A stretch of DNA of 64,000 nt from UBA6168 sp964423205 (GCA_964423205.1 CAYRDX010000007.1:38506-102505), one strand, 5' to 3'; numbered from the stretch's first letter, positions 27,546 through 36,377 are shown. The notes: generated by a model not told the origin, from the sequence alone. A program made the numbers and translations.

Positions 27546-27554
27546 AAAATTCAC

Positions 27555-28064
27555 CTACTCTTCCTTAGGGTATTGATCATGCCCTAGCCTTTTCAGCGTA
27601 TCTACTTTTACCTGAACAGCTGCATTTAGACTCTCCTTAAATTCGACTATTTTGTTCAGGACAGATTTGTCTTTGGTGGCTAAAATTTGTGCTGCCAGAA
27701 TTCCAGCATTTTTCGCTGCATTTAATGCTACTGTAGCAACCGGAACCCCGTTGGGCATTTGCAGGATAGAGAGAATGGAATCCCAGCCATCGATGGAATT
27801 GGATGATTTGATGGGGACACCTATCACCGGCAAGGGCGAAATAGAGGCTACCATTCCCGGCAGGTGAGCCGCTCCACCTGCACCAGCTATGATGACCTGA
27901 ACTCCACGTGTGTGGGCAGATTTTGCAAATTCAAACATGCGGTCCGGCGTTCGGTGGGCCGAGACAATAGTAAGTTCAAAGGGTATCCCAAAATCTTCGA
28001 GAACTTCGGCAGCTTGTCTCATGATGACTAAATCTGAATCGCTGCCCATAATAATACTGACCAT
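27555..28064 (-). CDS. purE: N5-carboxyaminoimidazole ribonucleotide mutase
   Basis: De novo purine synthesis: converts N5-CAIR, made by PurK, to CAIR. 169 residues, class I PurE. Motifs: IIMGSDSDL at 4-12, the active-site SAHRTPDRM at about 36-44, and GAGGAAHLPGMVAS at about 62-75. Downstream of purK by 65 bp on the same strand; the pairing with purK supports the class I mutase reaction rather than the class II carboxylase. Confidence 0.96.
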   Translation of the reverse strand: MVSIIMGSDSDLVIMRQAAEVLEDFGIPFELTIVSAHRTPDRMFEFAKSAHTRGVQVIIAGAGGAAHLPGMVASISPLPVIGVPIKSSNSIDGWDSILSILQMPNGVPVATVALNAAKNAGILAAQILATKDKSVLNKIVEFKESLNAAVQVKVDTLKRLGHDQYPKEE

Positions 28065-28129
28065 GATTACTCTAGTTTAATTGATTTCCGGATTGCTAAT
28101 GTGAATTCACTTGTTTGGATGAGAGAAGG

Positions 28130-29293
28130 TCAGGCAATGACTCTTAATTCTTGTTTAGCTTTTATGGCTTTTTGCATGGCCATCTCAACATCTCTGTCCA
28201 AAACTGTAAGATGGCCCATTTTACGAAAAGGTTTTGTAATAGTCTTTCCGTATAAATGAATTTTAAGTCCTTCCAATTTCAAACACTCTTCCCAACCTTC
28301 GTAAATAGCCGGACCAGAGAAGTTTTCTGCCCCTAAAATATTCGCCATAACAGCAGGGGATTTTATCGTGGTACTCCCGGGAGACAGGTTCAAAATTGCC
28401 CGAAGGTGTTGCTCAAATTGTGAAGTATAACAATTATCAAGAGTCAAATGACCGCTGTTATGTGGTCTGGGCGCAACTTCGTTTATCAGAATCTGGCGAT
28501 TCTTTGTCAGGAACATTTCTACTGCCAGCAAGCCGGAAATATCAAAGGCCTCGATTGTCTTAATGGCCAAATCCACTGCATCCTTAGCTAGATTTACAGA
28601 GATATCAGCAGGGCACCTCACAAATTCCACCAAATTGGCATTAGGTTCAAAAACCATATCCACAGGAGGAAAGGCGGCAACTTCTCCATTTTCATTTCTG
28701 CTAACGATAACTGCCAGTTCTTTATCAATATCCACTAAATCTTCAGTCAGGCTCGGCCCAGGTAAAAGTCTGGATAAGCCATCTGTTGTCTTAATCACCT
28801 CAACGCCTCTTCCATCGTAGCCAGATGTTCTGGATTTTTGAACAAATGGCAGTCTCAACTGTCGCGACTGAACAGCCCGCACAATAGCCTCGCTGCTATC
28901 CCAAAGTGAAAATTTAGATGTCGGTAAATTCTTTTGAACGAAGAAATTCTTTTGAAGCCCTTTGTCCTGGATAATTGCCAGTTTTTCGGGATTGGGATGA
29001 ATGGTCAAACCTTCCTGAGCAAGCTTAAGAAGTGCTTCCGTATTTACGTGCTCTATTTCAATAGACAAAATATCCACCATTTTGCCAAAGGCATAAACAT
29101 CTTCAAAGTTGGTAAAATCGCCTTTTACAAAATTCGAGCAGGCCGAAGCTGCAGGATAATCTTCTGATTTATCCAATATCCATAATTGAAGGTCCCATTT
29201 CTGTGCTTCAAGGGCGAGCATTTTACCCAACTGTCCGCCTCCCAGTATGCCTATTTTGATATCCCCTGTTTTCATATTGGCAAAGGTACTCAT
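28130..29293 (-). CDS. purK: N5-carboxyaminoimidazole ribonucleotide synthase
   Basis: ATP-grasp enzyme that adds bicarbonate to AIR using ATP; the product goes to PurE. 387 residues. Visible are the N-terminal dinucleotide-like loop IGILGGGQLGKMLALEA at about 14-30, the ATP-grasp segment LRLPFVQKSRTSGYDGRGV, EKELAVIVSRN-like strand residues (DKELAVIVSRNENG) and LINEVAPRPHNSGH near 283-296, which holds the metal-binding Glu and Asn. Start is ATG 29293, with the in-frame Met at 29275 equally close to the family start. First gene of purK-purE. Confidence 0.96.
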   Translation of the reverse strand: MSTFANMKTGDIKIGILGGGQLGKMLALEAQKWDLQLWILDKSEDYPAASACSNFVKGDFTNFEDVYAFGKMVDILSIEIEHVNTEALLKLAQEGLTIHPNPEKLAIIQDKGLQKNFFVQKNLPTSKFSLWDSSEAIVRAVQSRQLRLPFVQKSRTSGYDGRGVEVIKTTDGLSRLLPGPSLTEDLVDIDKELAVIVSRNENGEVAAFPPVDMVFEPNANLVEFVRCPADISVNLAKDAVDLAIKTIEAFDISGLLAVEMFLTKNRQILINEVAPRPHNSGHLTLDNCYTSQFEQHLRAILNLSPGSTTIKSPAVMANILGAENFSGPAIYEGWEECLKLEGLKIHLYGKTITKPFRKMGHLTVLDRDVEMAMQKAIKAKQELRVIA

Positions 29294-29601
29294 AGGACAG
29301 CGAATCTAAACACTATACAAAAGTGAAAAGGTTTCCGGCTAGTGCATCGCCTGAAACCTAATCAGTGAATTTGACCTTTTCCGGCCTTTTTTTCTATGAT
29401 TTCTAAAACAGGATGAGTAAAAAAAGGGGGTAGAGCGGTCCGTACATAGCTGTTTGTTTTCGTTTATCCCAAGTTTTTGTTTTTATGTAGCATTCCTAAA
29501 GTCTTTGTTCTTGAAGTTCTTTAAATAAACTGGTGGCATTTAATAGCCACCAGCTTAGTATAATAGACACACGCTCTCTTACTCTTTAGTAAACCATTGC
29601 C
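29294..29601. other. Intergenic stretch with one hairpin
   Basis: 308 bp between purK start and the stop of the beta-helix gene. Nothing gene-like seen. It contains the hairpin at 29530-29553 and the purK upstream region, where I could not read a confident promoter. Confidence 0.5.
29530..29553 (-). terminator. Terminator-like hairpin after the beta-helix gene
   Basis: CTGGTGGC and GCCACCAG form a perfect 8-bp stem with an 8-nt AT loop; on the minus strand it is followed by TTTATTTAA. It lies about 50 bp after the beta-helix gene stop. Confidence 0.65.
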
Positions 29602-30600
29602 TCAGTTCATTCTAAAGATATTCGTCGGCAGTGGTTCCGATTTAGCATCCGGTTTGCTGAAGATGTAAATACTTTCACCTGCTGTGGCCACGTTCGCCAC
29701 AAATTGGCAATTATTCAAAGATGGCAAAGACTTGCCTTCAATGTCCATATTATAAATGGCGCCTCCTCTTAAATAAGCTTCATTAGCCCTAAAGGTACAA
29801 TTCTGAAAAACGGGGCTGCTTTCACCTCTGCCACCATAGTTGAAAACTGCACCGCCATAGTTGCCCTGATTACCAGAAAACGTACAGTTATTGAATATTG
29901 AATTGGCCACTCCTCCATGCCGCCCATCATTATACACTGCACCCCCGTCCAGGTCGGAGCGATTGCTCTCAAACTGGCAATTCTCAAAAACTGGGGCTGC
30001 ATGTCCCGACTTGGCATTGACATAAACTGCACCACCATCACGGGCGTAGTTATTGGTAAATGTGCAGTTCCTGATGATAGGTTTTGAAATAGTACCCCGT
30101 CCCGAGGCATCGATATACATACCGGCCCCTGCTCTTTCTCTTGTACCGGCTGCACCTGTCCCGTCAGCAGTACCACCTTCAATGATGAAGCCATCTATTA
30201 CGGTGCTGTTAGTGCTGCCAAGAAGTACGACAACATTAAAGGAGTTGTCAGAAAAATCGTCAGGTGAACCAATATTTCCAGTTAGAATAGTGCGATTGAG
30301 TTGGACATTTCGCTGTTTTACGGAAGTCTCGGCTCCAACAAATCCACCGTATAACTTTACTCCTGAAGGAATTACGAATGACTTGTTCCTGTTCTTATCG
30401 GAGCTGGGTTTGTAAGTTCCTTTTGCCACCCAGATTTCATCACCAGGTTCAGCAACAAATAGAATTGCAGCTAAATCTCCCGACGCCTGGCTCCAACTGA
30501 GTCCAGTTCCATTGCCATTTGAAGTGACGTAAAAAGTAAGTGAAAGTATCGTTTCGCGCATTCCTAATATCAATAGAAGGACGAGTAGTGATTGTTTCAT
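29602..30600 (-). CDS. Secreted right-handed beta-helix protein with POMP-like repeats
   Basis: 332-residue exported protein with a parallel beta-helix fold. A hydrophobic signal (MKQSLLVLLLILGMRETILS) leads to LSWSQASGDLAAIL and the module VAEPGDEIWVAKGTYKPSS with YGGFVGAET, common at the start of Bacteroidota surface beta-helix proteins. Then come four to five turns of the type NCTFTNNYARDGGAVY (also NCQFESN, NCTFSGN, NCTFRAN), close to chlamydial polymorphic membrane protein repeats. No T9SS sorting domain is visible: the chain stops shortly after the last turn (PTNIFRMN). It may be truncated relative to longer homologues, or use another export route. Function unknown; adhesion or glycan binding is only a guess. 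Confidence 0.8.
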   Translation of the reverse strand: MKQSLLVLLLILGMRETILSLTFYVTSNGNGTGLSWSQASGDLAAILFVAEPGDEIWVAKGTYKPSSDKNRNKSFVIPSGVKLYGGFVGAETSVKQRNVQLNRTILTGNIGSPDDFSDNSFNVVVLLGSTNSTVIDGFIIEGGTADGTGAAGTRERAGAGMYIDASGRGTISKPIIRNCTFTNNYARDGGAVYVNAKSGHAAPVFENCQFESNRSDLDGGAVYNDGRHGGVANSIFNNCTFSGNQGNYGGAVFNYGGRGESSPVFQNCTFRANEAYLRGGAIYNMDIEGKSLPSLNNCQFVANVATAGESIYIFSKPDAKSEPLPTNIFRMN

Positions 30601-31006
30601 AGCTCATAGTATTGGTGTTTGTTTCAGGCTTATAACGCGATCGTCAGAGGAAGAACATGAGAACAGTCATATCAGGTTGAGGGAAAACAATATTCCAGTA
30701 ATGACTGCCTAGGGGATCAAAAAACTTGAGGGAATTGAAACGGAATGATCAGAATAGGTTGTTGTTCATATTTGTTTTCATAGCCTCAATCTTGGGGAGC
30801 GTTATAATCTATTCAAAGTCTTTGCCAAAAAACTCGAAATATTCATTTTGGCATTCTTTCAGCATAATTAAAAAGAGTGTTTGCCCAAAGATTTATGAAA
30901 TTGATGTTATTTTGGTTTCCAATGAATCTCTGCCAGTTTCCACTTTTGGATGGCGAGGGTAGCCCATTGTTTATAAAATTAAAAGCTTATCAAAATTATA
31001 CCAATC
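30601..31006. other. Intergenic stretch with a doubtful 78-codon frame
   Basis: 406 bp between the divergent beta-helix and dihydroorotase genes. A plus-strand frame at 30726-30962 starts with TTG and contains one hydrophobic stretch (LLFIFVFIASILGSVIIYS). It has no homology I recognise and no ATG start, so I do not call it a gene. The dihydroorotase promoter should be near 30960-31000; only an AT-rich run is visible. Confidence 0.45.
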
Positions 31007-32341
31007 ATGAAATCCATTCTCCTCAAAAATGCAAGCATCGTTAACAGGGGTTCTATAAAGCATGGTGATATCTTGGTTGAAAATGGCAGGATAGCCAGGT
31101 TGGGTGGCATCATTAGCGCTCTTGCAGATATCGAACTTGACTGCACAGACAAGATGGTAATTCCCGGAATAATCGATGACCAGGTTCATTTCAGGGAGCC
31201 TGGTTTAACCCACAAAGCCGAAATCTACACAGAAGCAAAAGCTGCTGTCGCCGGTGGAACTACATCTTTCATGGAAATGCCCAATACCAAACCGCCGGCC
31301 ATTACTAAGGAATTGCTCGAAGAAAAATACAGGGTTGCTTCGGCAAGGTCTCTCGCCAATTACTCTTTCTTCATGGGTGCTACCAATGATAATCTGGATG
31401 AGGTACTAAAGACTGATGGTAAAAGTGTTTGCGGAATAAAAATATTTATGGGCTCCAGCACAGGCAATATGTTGGTGGATAACCACTCCACTCTTGATTC
31501 TATTTTCGCCAATTGTCCCCTGCTGATTGCAACTCATTGCGAAGACGAAGAGACTATAAGAGCCAACGAAAAGAAATACCGGGATAAGTACGGTGAAAAG
31601 GTTCCCATAAAGTTTCATCCGGAAATCAGAAGTGCCGAAGGTTGTTATCTGTCTTCTTCGATGGCCGTGGAACTTGCCAAAAAACACGGAACAAGGCTTC
31701 ACATTTTGCACCTGAGTACGGAGGAAGAGCTTGGCCTGTTTACCAATAAAATCCCTTTATCCGAAAAGAAGATTACAGCAGAAGTTTGTGTTCACCATCT
31801 TTTCTTCAATAGCGATGATTACCACGAAAAGGGGACTTTAATCAAATGCAATCCGGCTATCAAAGAAAAGCAACATCAGGAAGCACTCTTCCAGGCCATG
31901 CTCGATGATCGGCTCGATGTGATTGCAACAGACCACGCCCCACATACTTTTGATGAAAAACAATCAAGCTATTTCAATGCTCCTTCCGGTCTGCCTCTGG
32001 TACAACACAGTCTGAACATCATGCTCGATTTCTATCAAAAAGGGAAAATCAGCCTGGAAAGGATAGTCGAAAAAATGTGTCATGCTCCTGCAATTTGCTT
32101 TGGTATTGAGGAACGTGGATTCATTGACGAAGGGAATTGGGCTGATTTAGTAGTAATAGACCTTAATGAAAAATGGATTGTTTCAAAACAAAATATCCTC
32201 TACAAATGTGGATGGTCCCCATTGGAGGGACGTGAATTCCAGGCAAAAGTCAGAAGTACTATAGTGAGCGGCCACCTTGCCTATATCAATGGCCAATTCA
32301 ATGAAGAGATGAAAGGCCAAAGGTTGACCTTTAGAAGATAA
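31007..32341 (+). CDS. pyrC: Dihydroorotase
   Basis: Zinc amidohydrolase of pyrimidine synthesis: cyclises carbamoyl-aspartate to dihydroorotate. 444 residues, the longer class I form. Motifs: PGIIDDQVHFREPGLTHKA around 54-72 (metal-binding His follows DQV where many enzymes have DVH, a known Bacteroidota variant as far as I recall), AGGTTSFMEMPNT, the bridging-lysine region GIKIFMGSSTG, the His-bearing HILHLSTEEE, and IATDHAPHTFDEK, which holds the catalytic Asp. It is a monocistronic plus-strand gene between minus-strand units. Confidence 0.93.
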   Translation: MKSILLKNASIVNRGSIKHGDILVENGRIARLGGIISALADIELDCTDKMVIPGIIDDQVHFREPGLTHKAEIYTEAKAAVAGGTTSFMEMPNTKPPAITKELLEEKYRVASARSLANYSFFMGATNDNLDEVLKTDGKSVCGIKIFMGSSTGNMLVDNHSTLDSIFANCPLLIATHCEDEETIRANEKKYRDKYGEKVPIKFHPEIRSAEGCYLSSSMAVELAKKHGTRLHILHLSTEEELGLFTNKIPLSEKKITAEVCVHHLFFNSDDYHEKGTLIKCNPAIKEKQHQEALFQAMLDDRLDVIATDHAPHTFDEKQSSYFNAPSGLPLVQHSLNIMLDFYQKGKISLERIVEKMCHAPAICFGIEERGFIDEGNWADLVVIDLNEKWIVSKQNILYKCGWSPLEGREFQAKVRSTIVSGHLAYINGQFNEEMKGQRLTFRR

Positions 32342-32368
32342 ATGCACTGACAGAAAGATGAAATCGTA

Positions 32369-32857
32369 TTAAGCCAAAGCCTGCTTTTTTTGGACCTTTT
32401 CAATAAAAATGTCCAACAGCGCAAGCAAGCCGGCTGCGGTAATGGTCAGAAATAAATACAATGGTAATGAGCTTGGTATTTGCCCCAACCAACCCGAGAG
32501 GTTTTCAACCAAAGGTGCAAGTTTGGGCAAGGTGTTATCTGACATAGGCTGCTGTGACCAGGAGATGTATCCTGACACTAAAATGAATAGGAATACTCCA
32601 ATACCCAGTTTTTTCCAGAATGAAGGAACCAGCGAATCGTCAGTGTAAATATTAGGCAGGACTTCCATCAGATTTTGTACAAATCTTAAAGAAGGAGTAT
32701 CCGGCACCATTTTCGAAAGTGCTGCATGTAAGGTTTTTATTTGCTCCAGTTCAATCCTGAGATCTTCATTTTCAAAAAGAAGTTCCTCCACTTTCTCTGA
32801 TTCTGCTGAATCACAAGCACCTTCTGCGTATTTCCATAATAATTCCTGCACGTTCAT
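32369..32857 (-). CDS. Membrane anti-sigma factor candidate
   Basis: 162-residue membrane protein whose start overlaps the stop of the ECF sigma gene by 4 bp (ATGA), so it is translationally coupled. An N-terminal cytoplasmic helical part (1-80, LLWKYAEGACDSAESEKVEELL) resembles anti-sigma domains but lacks the HxxxCxxC zinc site. Two membrane helices follow at about 85-103 and 131-153, joined by a periplasmic loop. By position and topology it should hold the sigma factor inactive; no sequence family can be named with certainty. Confidence 0.75.
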   Translation of the reverse strand: MNVQELLWKYAEGACDSAESEKVEELLFENEDLRIELEQIKTLHAALSKMVPDTPSLRFVQNLMEVLPNIYTDDSLVPSFWKKLGIGVFLFILVSGYISWSQQPMSDNTLPKLAPLVENLSGWLGQIPSSLPLYLFLTITAAGLLALLDIFIEKVQKKQALA

Positions 32858-33423
32858 ATTATCTGATTAACTTCATTTTTCAACAGTACTGTTAATTGAT
32901 CTTTCAAAGTGTCTCTCAACCTGAACAATCTGACTTTTACATTGCTTTCTGACAATCCTGTAATTGAGCAAATTTCTTTTATCGACTGTTCGTTCAGGTA
33001 ATACAGCGTAATTAGGGCTGCATCTTCAGGTTTCAGTTTACTCAGTGCTTTACTGATTAACTCCTTCTGATTGTTAGCATGAAGGGAGTCGGAAGGACTC
33101 AAACCATTTTCCCTGATTTCAAAGATTCCGGAATCGCTGTCAATAGACACACTATCAAGGCTTTTTCCTCTTTGTTTATCAATGGCAGTCCGCCAGGTGA
33201 TCTGATAAAGCCAGGTTGCAAATTTCGACTTTCCTTCGAAGGAAGCCAATGCCCTGTATGCCTTTATGAATGAATCCTGGGCTACTTCCTCCGCATCCTC
33301 ACGGTTGCGCAGAATTTTATACGCAATGGAGAAAACAAAGTCCTGATAATCATGGACCAACTTGCCAAAGGAAGATTTATTTCCTGCCAGAGTTTCCTTG
33401 ATCAAAAGAGTGTCCTTGTCCAT
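32854..33423 (-). CDS. ECF-type RNA polymerase sigma factor
   Basis: Sigma-70 family factor of the extracytoplasmic function group, about 189 residues from the ATG at 33423 (an in-frame GTG at 33453 is less likely). Region 2 shows DYQDFVFSIAYKILRN, DAEEVAQDSFIKAYRAL and FATWLYQITWRTAID. Region 4 shows KPEDAALITLYYLN and the helix-turn-helix IKEICSITGLSESNVKVRLFRL. Region 3 is absent as expected. It forms a two-gene operon with the anti-sigma candidate. Its regulon is unknown. Confidence 0.93.
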   Translation of the reverse strand: MDKDTLLIKETLAGNKSSFGKLVHDYQDFVFSIAYKILRNREDAEEVAQDSFIKAYRALASFEGKSKFATWLYQITWRTAIDKQRGKSLDSVSIDSDSGIFEIRENGLSPSDSLHANNQKELISKALSKLKPEDAALITLYYLNEQSIKEICSITGLSESNVKVRLFRLRDTLKDQLTVLLKNEVNQII

Positions 33424-33450
33424 TCTGTAAAAAGTTGTTGACACCTGAGC

Positions 33451-33483
33451 CACTCAGTGCCTTTGACGAAAAAGCACTGAGTG
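33451..33483 (-). terminator. Hairpin between PspC gene and sigma gene
   Basis: CACTCAGTGC (33451-33460) and GCACTGAGTG (33474-33483) pair perfectly, with a 13-nt loop. It lies 43 bp after the PspC/GIN gene stop and before the sigma ATG. There is no T-tract, so it may attenuate or stabilise rather than terminate. Confidence 0.5.
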
Positions 33484-33526
33484 AGGTTACAGGTTTAGGA
33501 AACGGCTTTCTGAGTTAGTGCAGGTG

Positions 33527-35731
33527 TTATTTGTTTATGACCACTTTAGGTGTGCGGTAGGGTTTTACTTTGCTGTTTTCATCAATGCTCTGACGCAAAG
33601 TATCGGCAACGGAGATTTTTGCATAACTGTCGTTTCTCACTTCAATATCAGCTACGCTCACCTGAAAATATTCAGAGTCGAGCTTAGAGTTTTCATTCAG
33701 GAATGCAGTTAAAACATTGCCTTTACCACGAATATCACAGTTGTTATTGCCTCTCAAATCGATTTTCAGCTCTTCAGCATCAAGGAATGCTTTTATTTCG
33801 CCATTACCATGGTTCAGGATGCTCAGGTTGGTTAAGTTAAAACCTCTTATCTCGATGTCATCACTGTTATAAGCCTGAAGGTCAATAATTTCGGGCATCA
33901 GGATTTCAATGGTAATGGGTGAAGAAGAACTGGTCTGAGTAAAAATATTAAGTCTGTCATCTGATTTTGAAATTTCAACTTCATCCATGAATTCAGTACC
34001 AGTCAGGTAGTTTAATTGAAATTCTGGGCCTTGCCTGATTTTGAGCTTCACTTTTCCTTCAACCTGAATTCTATTATAGTCGCTGAATGACAATTCTTCG
34101 GTTTTAACTACCTCTGCATACTCCTGACAAATCATTCCATTTGGACCCATTTGCCAGGTATAACTATAATCCCAAATTGGAAACTCGAATTGTTCGTCCG
34201 CCTGTACATCATTGATTATCCTGTACAACCCATTATTTTCCTGGATTTTCACAAACTTGCCTTCAGGAACTCTGAGCGTAAGAACCACCTTTTGACCACG
34301 CCAGCGTTTGCCTTTTTCTATTGTGAAATAAGAGGGTAACATCAGTTTTTTACCCTCAATGGTAGGCTGATAAGAAACTTCACCCGCAAGTTGTGAAGCA
34401 GCAGATGATGATTCTCCACGGGAATAGTGCTTTTGAACCAATTCAAAGTTCCCGCTTTTTGATTTTTCTATATCGAGTTCAATGTTACTCGAAACCAGAG
34501 TATTGCCGGAAACCATCAATTCGTCGCCAATTCGCAGCCAGGAATCGTCGTGAGGATTTTCCATTTGTTCAATAAACAATGTATCAATACCGGGAAAATT
34601 ATCAGTAGAACCCAGATTTACAGTTGAGCTTGAAGAGAATTGTCGTGCACTGGAACTTGCCAGAAAAAACAAACTGACGACACTAACAGCCCAAACAATC
34701 CATAAACCAGCAGTCCAGCGAGGTGTAAAGCCGGTGCGCATGAACAAACGCATAACGAACATGATCAGCATCAGCAGTGGAATACCAAGGAATACAAGCA
34801 TTGTTACAACACCCAAAACTGTCATCGCAGGCATGGCTGGGAACAGAAAACTTGAAAATGGCAGTCCAAAGAATAATCCACCTACTAAAACTATCCACAA
34901 TAAGGCAAGAAGGAAAACTAACCCAACACCAATTACAAAGGCAATAGGTTTGATAATCTTTCGAATGACTTCAATGAGAGCTAATACTACACTTCCTATA
35001 AGATGAATTCCCCTGGTTGCGGTTGACCTGAATTGCTTCGAACCGAAGACTTCGTCAAAGTCCTCATCATCTTGCGATGTCGTACTTTTTTTTTTCGATT
35101 TGAATTCAGCTTTCAGTTCCTCACCAAATTCATTCACTTTTCTGGAGACATGCTCAAATTCTTCTTCGATGATCTTACCGATATTGGAAACATTGGCAGG
35201 TTCACCCCTCATGGCTAGCCGGTCACTTGCCGTTTCTGCTTTTGGAAGAGCAATCCACAATATGATATAGAGCGGTATAGCAAAACCACCAGTTATGGCA
35301 AATAAACCAAAGACCAACCTCACCCAAAGTGGGTCCTGAATTCCAAGGTAGGCAGCAATACCGGAGCATACACCTCCTATCACTTCATCCTCCGGGTTAC
35401 GGAAAAGCCGTTTACCTGTTTTAAATTTCCACTTCTTAGCTGCTTCTCTTTGCACCTCTTCTTCCATTGGTTCAGCACCAAAATCTTCCGGTGTGCCCAT
35501 TATGGTTATGACGTGTTTCACATCCTGAAGCATAATAATCGGGCGGTTTTCCAGTTTTTCCTGAAACAGCTCAGCCATGCGTGCTTCAATATCGTTGGTT
35601 ATTTCTTCGTAACCTTCAGATTGGCGAAAATGGTTGTGAATTGTTTCCAGATAATTATTGAGGTGCAGGTAGGCATCCTCATCAATGGTGAAAGGAATGC
35701 CCCCTAAGTTGATGTTAAATACCTTATTCAT
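33527..35731 (-). CDS. PspC and GIN-domain (DUF2807) membrane protein
   Basis: 734-residue envelope protein typical of Bacteroidota. From the ATG at 35731: a conserved N-terminal segment (NKVFNINLGGIPFTIDEDAY), a PspC domain at about 105-165 (RLFRNPEDEVIGGVCSGIAAYLG), a charged linker, three or four further membrane helices at about 270-380, then a long periplasmic part ending in a GIN/head beta-helix domain (DUF2807, about 540-725). The start is chosen because ATGA overlaps the PadR stop, showing translational coupling. PspC proteins of other bacteria sense envelope stress; the role here is not established. Regulated by the PadR gene that precedes it. Confidence 0.87.
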   Translation of the reverse strand: MNKVFNINLGGIPFTIDEDAYLHLNNYLETIHNHFRQSEGYEEITNDIEARMAELFQEKLENRPIIMLQDVKHVITIMGTPEDFGAEPMEEEVQREAAKKWKFKTGKRLFRNPEDEVIGGVCSGIAAYLGIQDPLWVRLVFGLFAITGGFAIPLYIILWIALPKAETASDRLAMRGEPANVSNIGKIIEEEFEHVSRKVNEFGEELKAEFKSKKKSTTSQDDEDFDEVFGSKQFRSTATRGIHLIGSVVLALIEVIRKIIKPIAFVIGVGLVFLLALLWIVLVGGLFFGLPFSSFLFPAMPAMTVLGVVTMLVFLGIPLLMLIMFVMRLFMRTGFTPRWTAGLWIVWAVSVVSLFFLASSSARQFSSSSTVNLGSTDNFPGIDTLFIEQMENPHDDSWLRIGDELMVSGNTLVSSNIELDIEKSKSGNFELVQKHYSRGESSSAASQLAGEVSYQPTIEGKKLMLPSYFTIEKGKRWRGQKVVLTLRVPEGKFVKIQENNGLYRIINDVQADEQFEFPIWDYSYTWQMGPNGMICQEYAEVVKTEELSFSDYNRIQVEGKVKLKIRQGPEFQLNYLTGTEFMDEVEISKSDDRLNIFTQTSSSSPITIEILMPEIIDLQAYNSDDIEIRGFNLTNLSILNHGNGEIKAFLDAEELKIDLRGNNNCDIRGKGNVLTAFLNENSKLDSEYFQVSVADIEVRNDSYAKISVADTLRQSIDENSKVKPYRTPKVVINK

Positions 35732-36093
35732 TTTCCTTTTTTGTTTGCTGTTAAACTTTGGGTTGAGTGTTGTACGGCATCCACGAGTTGGCCCCATGTT
35801 TCCATCAGGCCATTGAGAAATTCACGCCCATCATCTGTCAAAGCGTAATATTTTCTTGGCGGCCCGGAGTCGGATTCTTTCCAGGTATAATCCAGTAATC
35901 CTGCTCCTTTGAGCCGGGCCAGTAATGGATATAAAGTGCCTTGCACTACTATCATCTGTGACTCTTCGAGTCTCTTGATGATATCGGAAGGGTAAGCTTC
36001 CACTTCGTCAGAAATGATGGAGAGAATACAGAGTTCCAGAATTCCCTTTCTCATTTGCTGTGTCGTATTTTCTAATAATCCTTGAACTTTCAT
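35728..36093 (-). CDS. PadR family transcriptional regulator
   Basis: 121-residue winged-helix repressor. The DNA-binding domain spans about 15-95: KGILELCILSIISD, PSDIIKRLEES, and the PadR signature VVQGTLYPLLARLKGAGLLDYTW followed by PPRKYYALTDDGREFL. The C-terminal helix is the usual dimer helix. First gene of the operon with the PspC/GIN protein, whose start codon overlaps its stop (ATGA). The operator-like direct repeats upstream overlap its own promoter, so autoregulation is likely. Confidence 0.93.
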   Translation of the reverse strand: MKVQGLLENTTQQMRKGILELCILSIISDEVEAYPSDIIKRLEESQMIVVQGTLYPLLARLKGAGLLDYTWKESDSGPPRKYYALTDDGREFLNGLMETWGQLVDAVQHSTQSLTANKKGK

Positions 36094-36154
36094 AATGATT
36101 GAATTCTCATTGGCTTCGTTTGTTTTGCCGTTTAGTTTTTCAATTACGATGGCA

Positions 36155-36198
36155 CAAATATATGTCCTCGCAAGGTACTATGCAATACAAGGTACTAT
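36155..36198 (-). promoter_or_regulatory. PadR operon promoter with overlapping operator repeats
   Basis: On the minus strand the -7 word TATATTTG (36162-36155) and a -33 TTG (36185-36183) are separated by 20 nt, the normal Bacteroidota spacing. Two direct copies of CAAGGTACTAT (plus-strand writing) lie at 36171-36181 and 36188-36198, a 17-bp repeat period. One sits between -33 and -7 and one just upstream of -33, so a bound regulator would block the polymerase. The obvious candidate is the PadR protein encoded 62 bp downstream. Confidence 0.7.
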
Positions 36199-36287
36199 AT
36201 AATGCATGATTTTTTTGATAAACGTTGCTTTTCATCAGATGAAAAGGAAGTTTTTGGGGAGTTTCGATAACCCTTAAGGAACAAGTA

Positions 36288-36377
36288 AAAAGTAAAAAGG
36301 CAAAAGGCAAAAGTTTTCCAACTGATTTTCAAGTGGTTAAGAAAACAATTTGGCTACTTTATTTTTGACTCATTACT
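36288..36377 (-). repeat. 90-bp dispersed intergenic repeat, copy B
   Basis: Reverse complement of 14079-14168 with one mismatch in 90 positions. It lies between the PadR operon promoter and the terminator of the kinase gene. The two copies are in opposite orientation, 22 kb apart, both in gaps between genes. Confidence 0.9.

Noticed and set aside
30726..30962. 78-codon frame with one hydrophobic stretch, upstream of dihydroorotase
   Set aside because: TTG start only, no recognisable family and no supporting paralogue; probably AT-rich noise.
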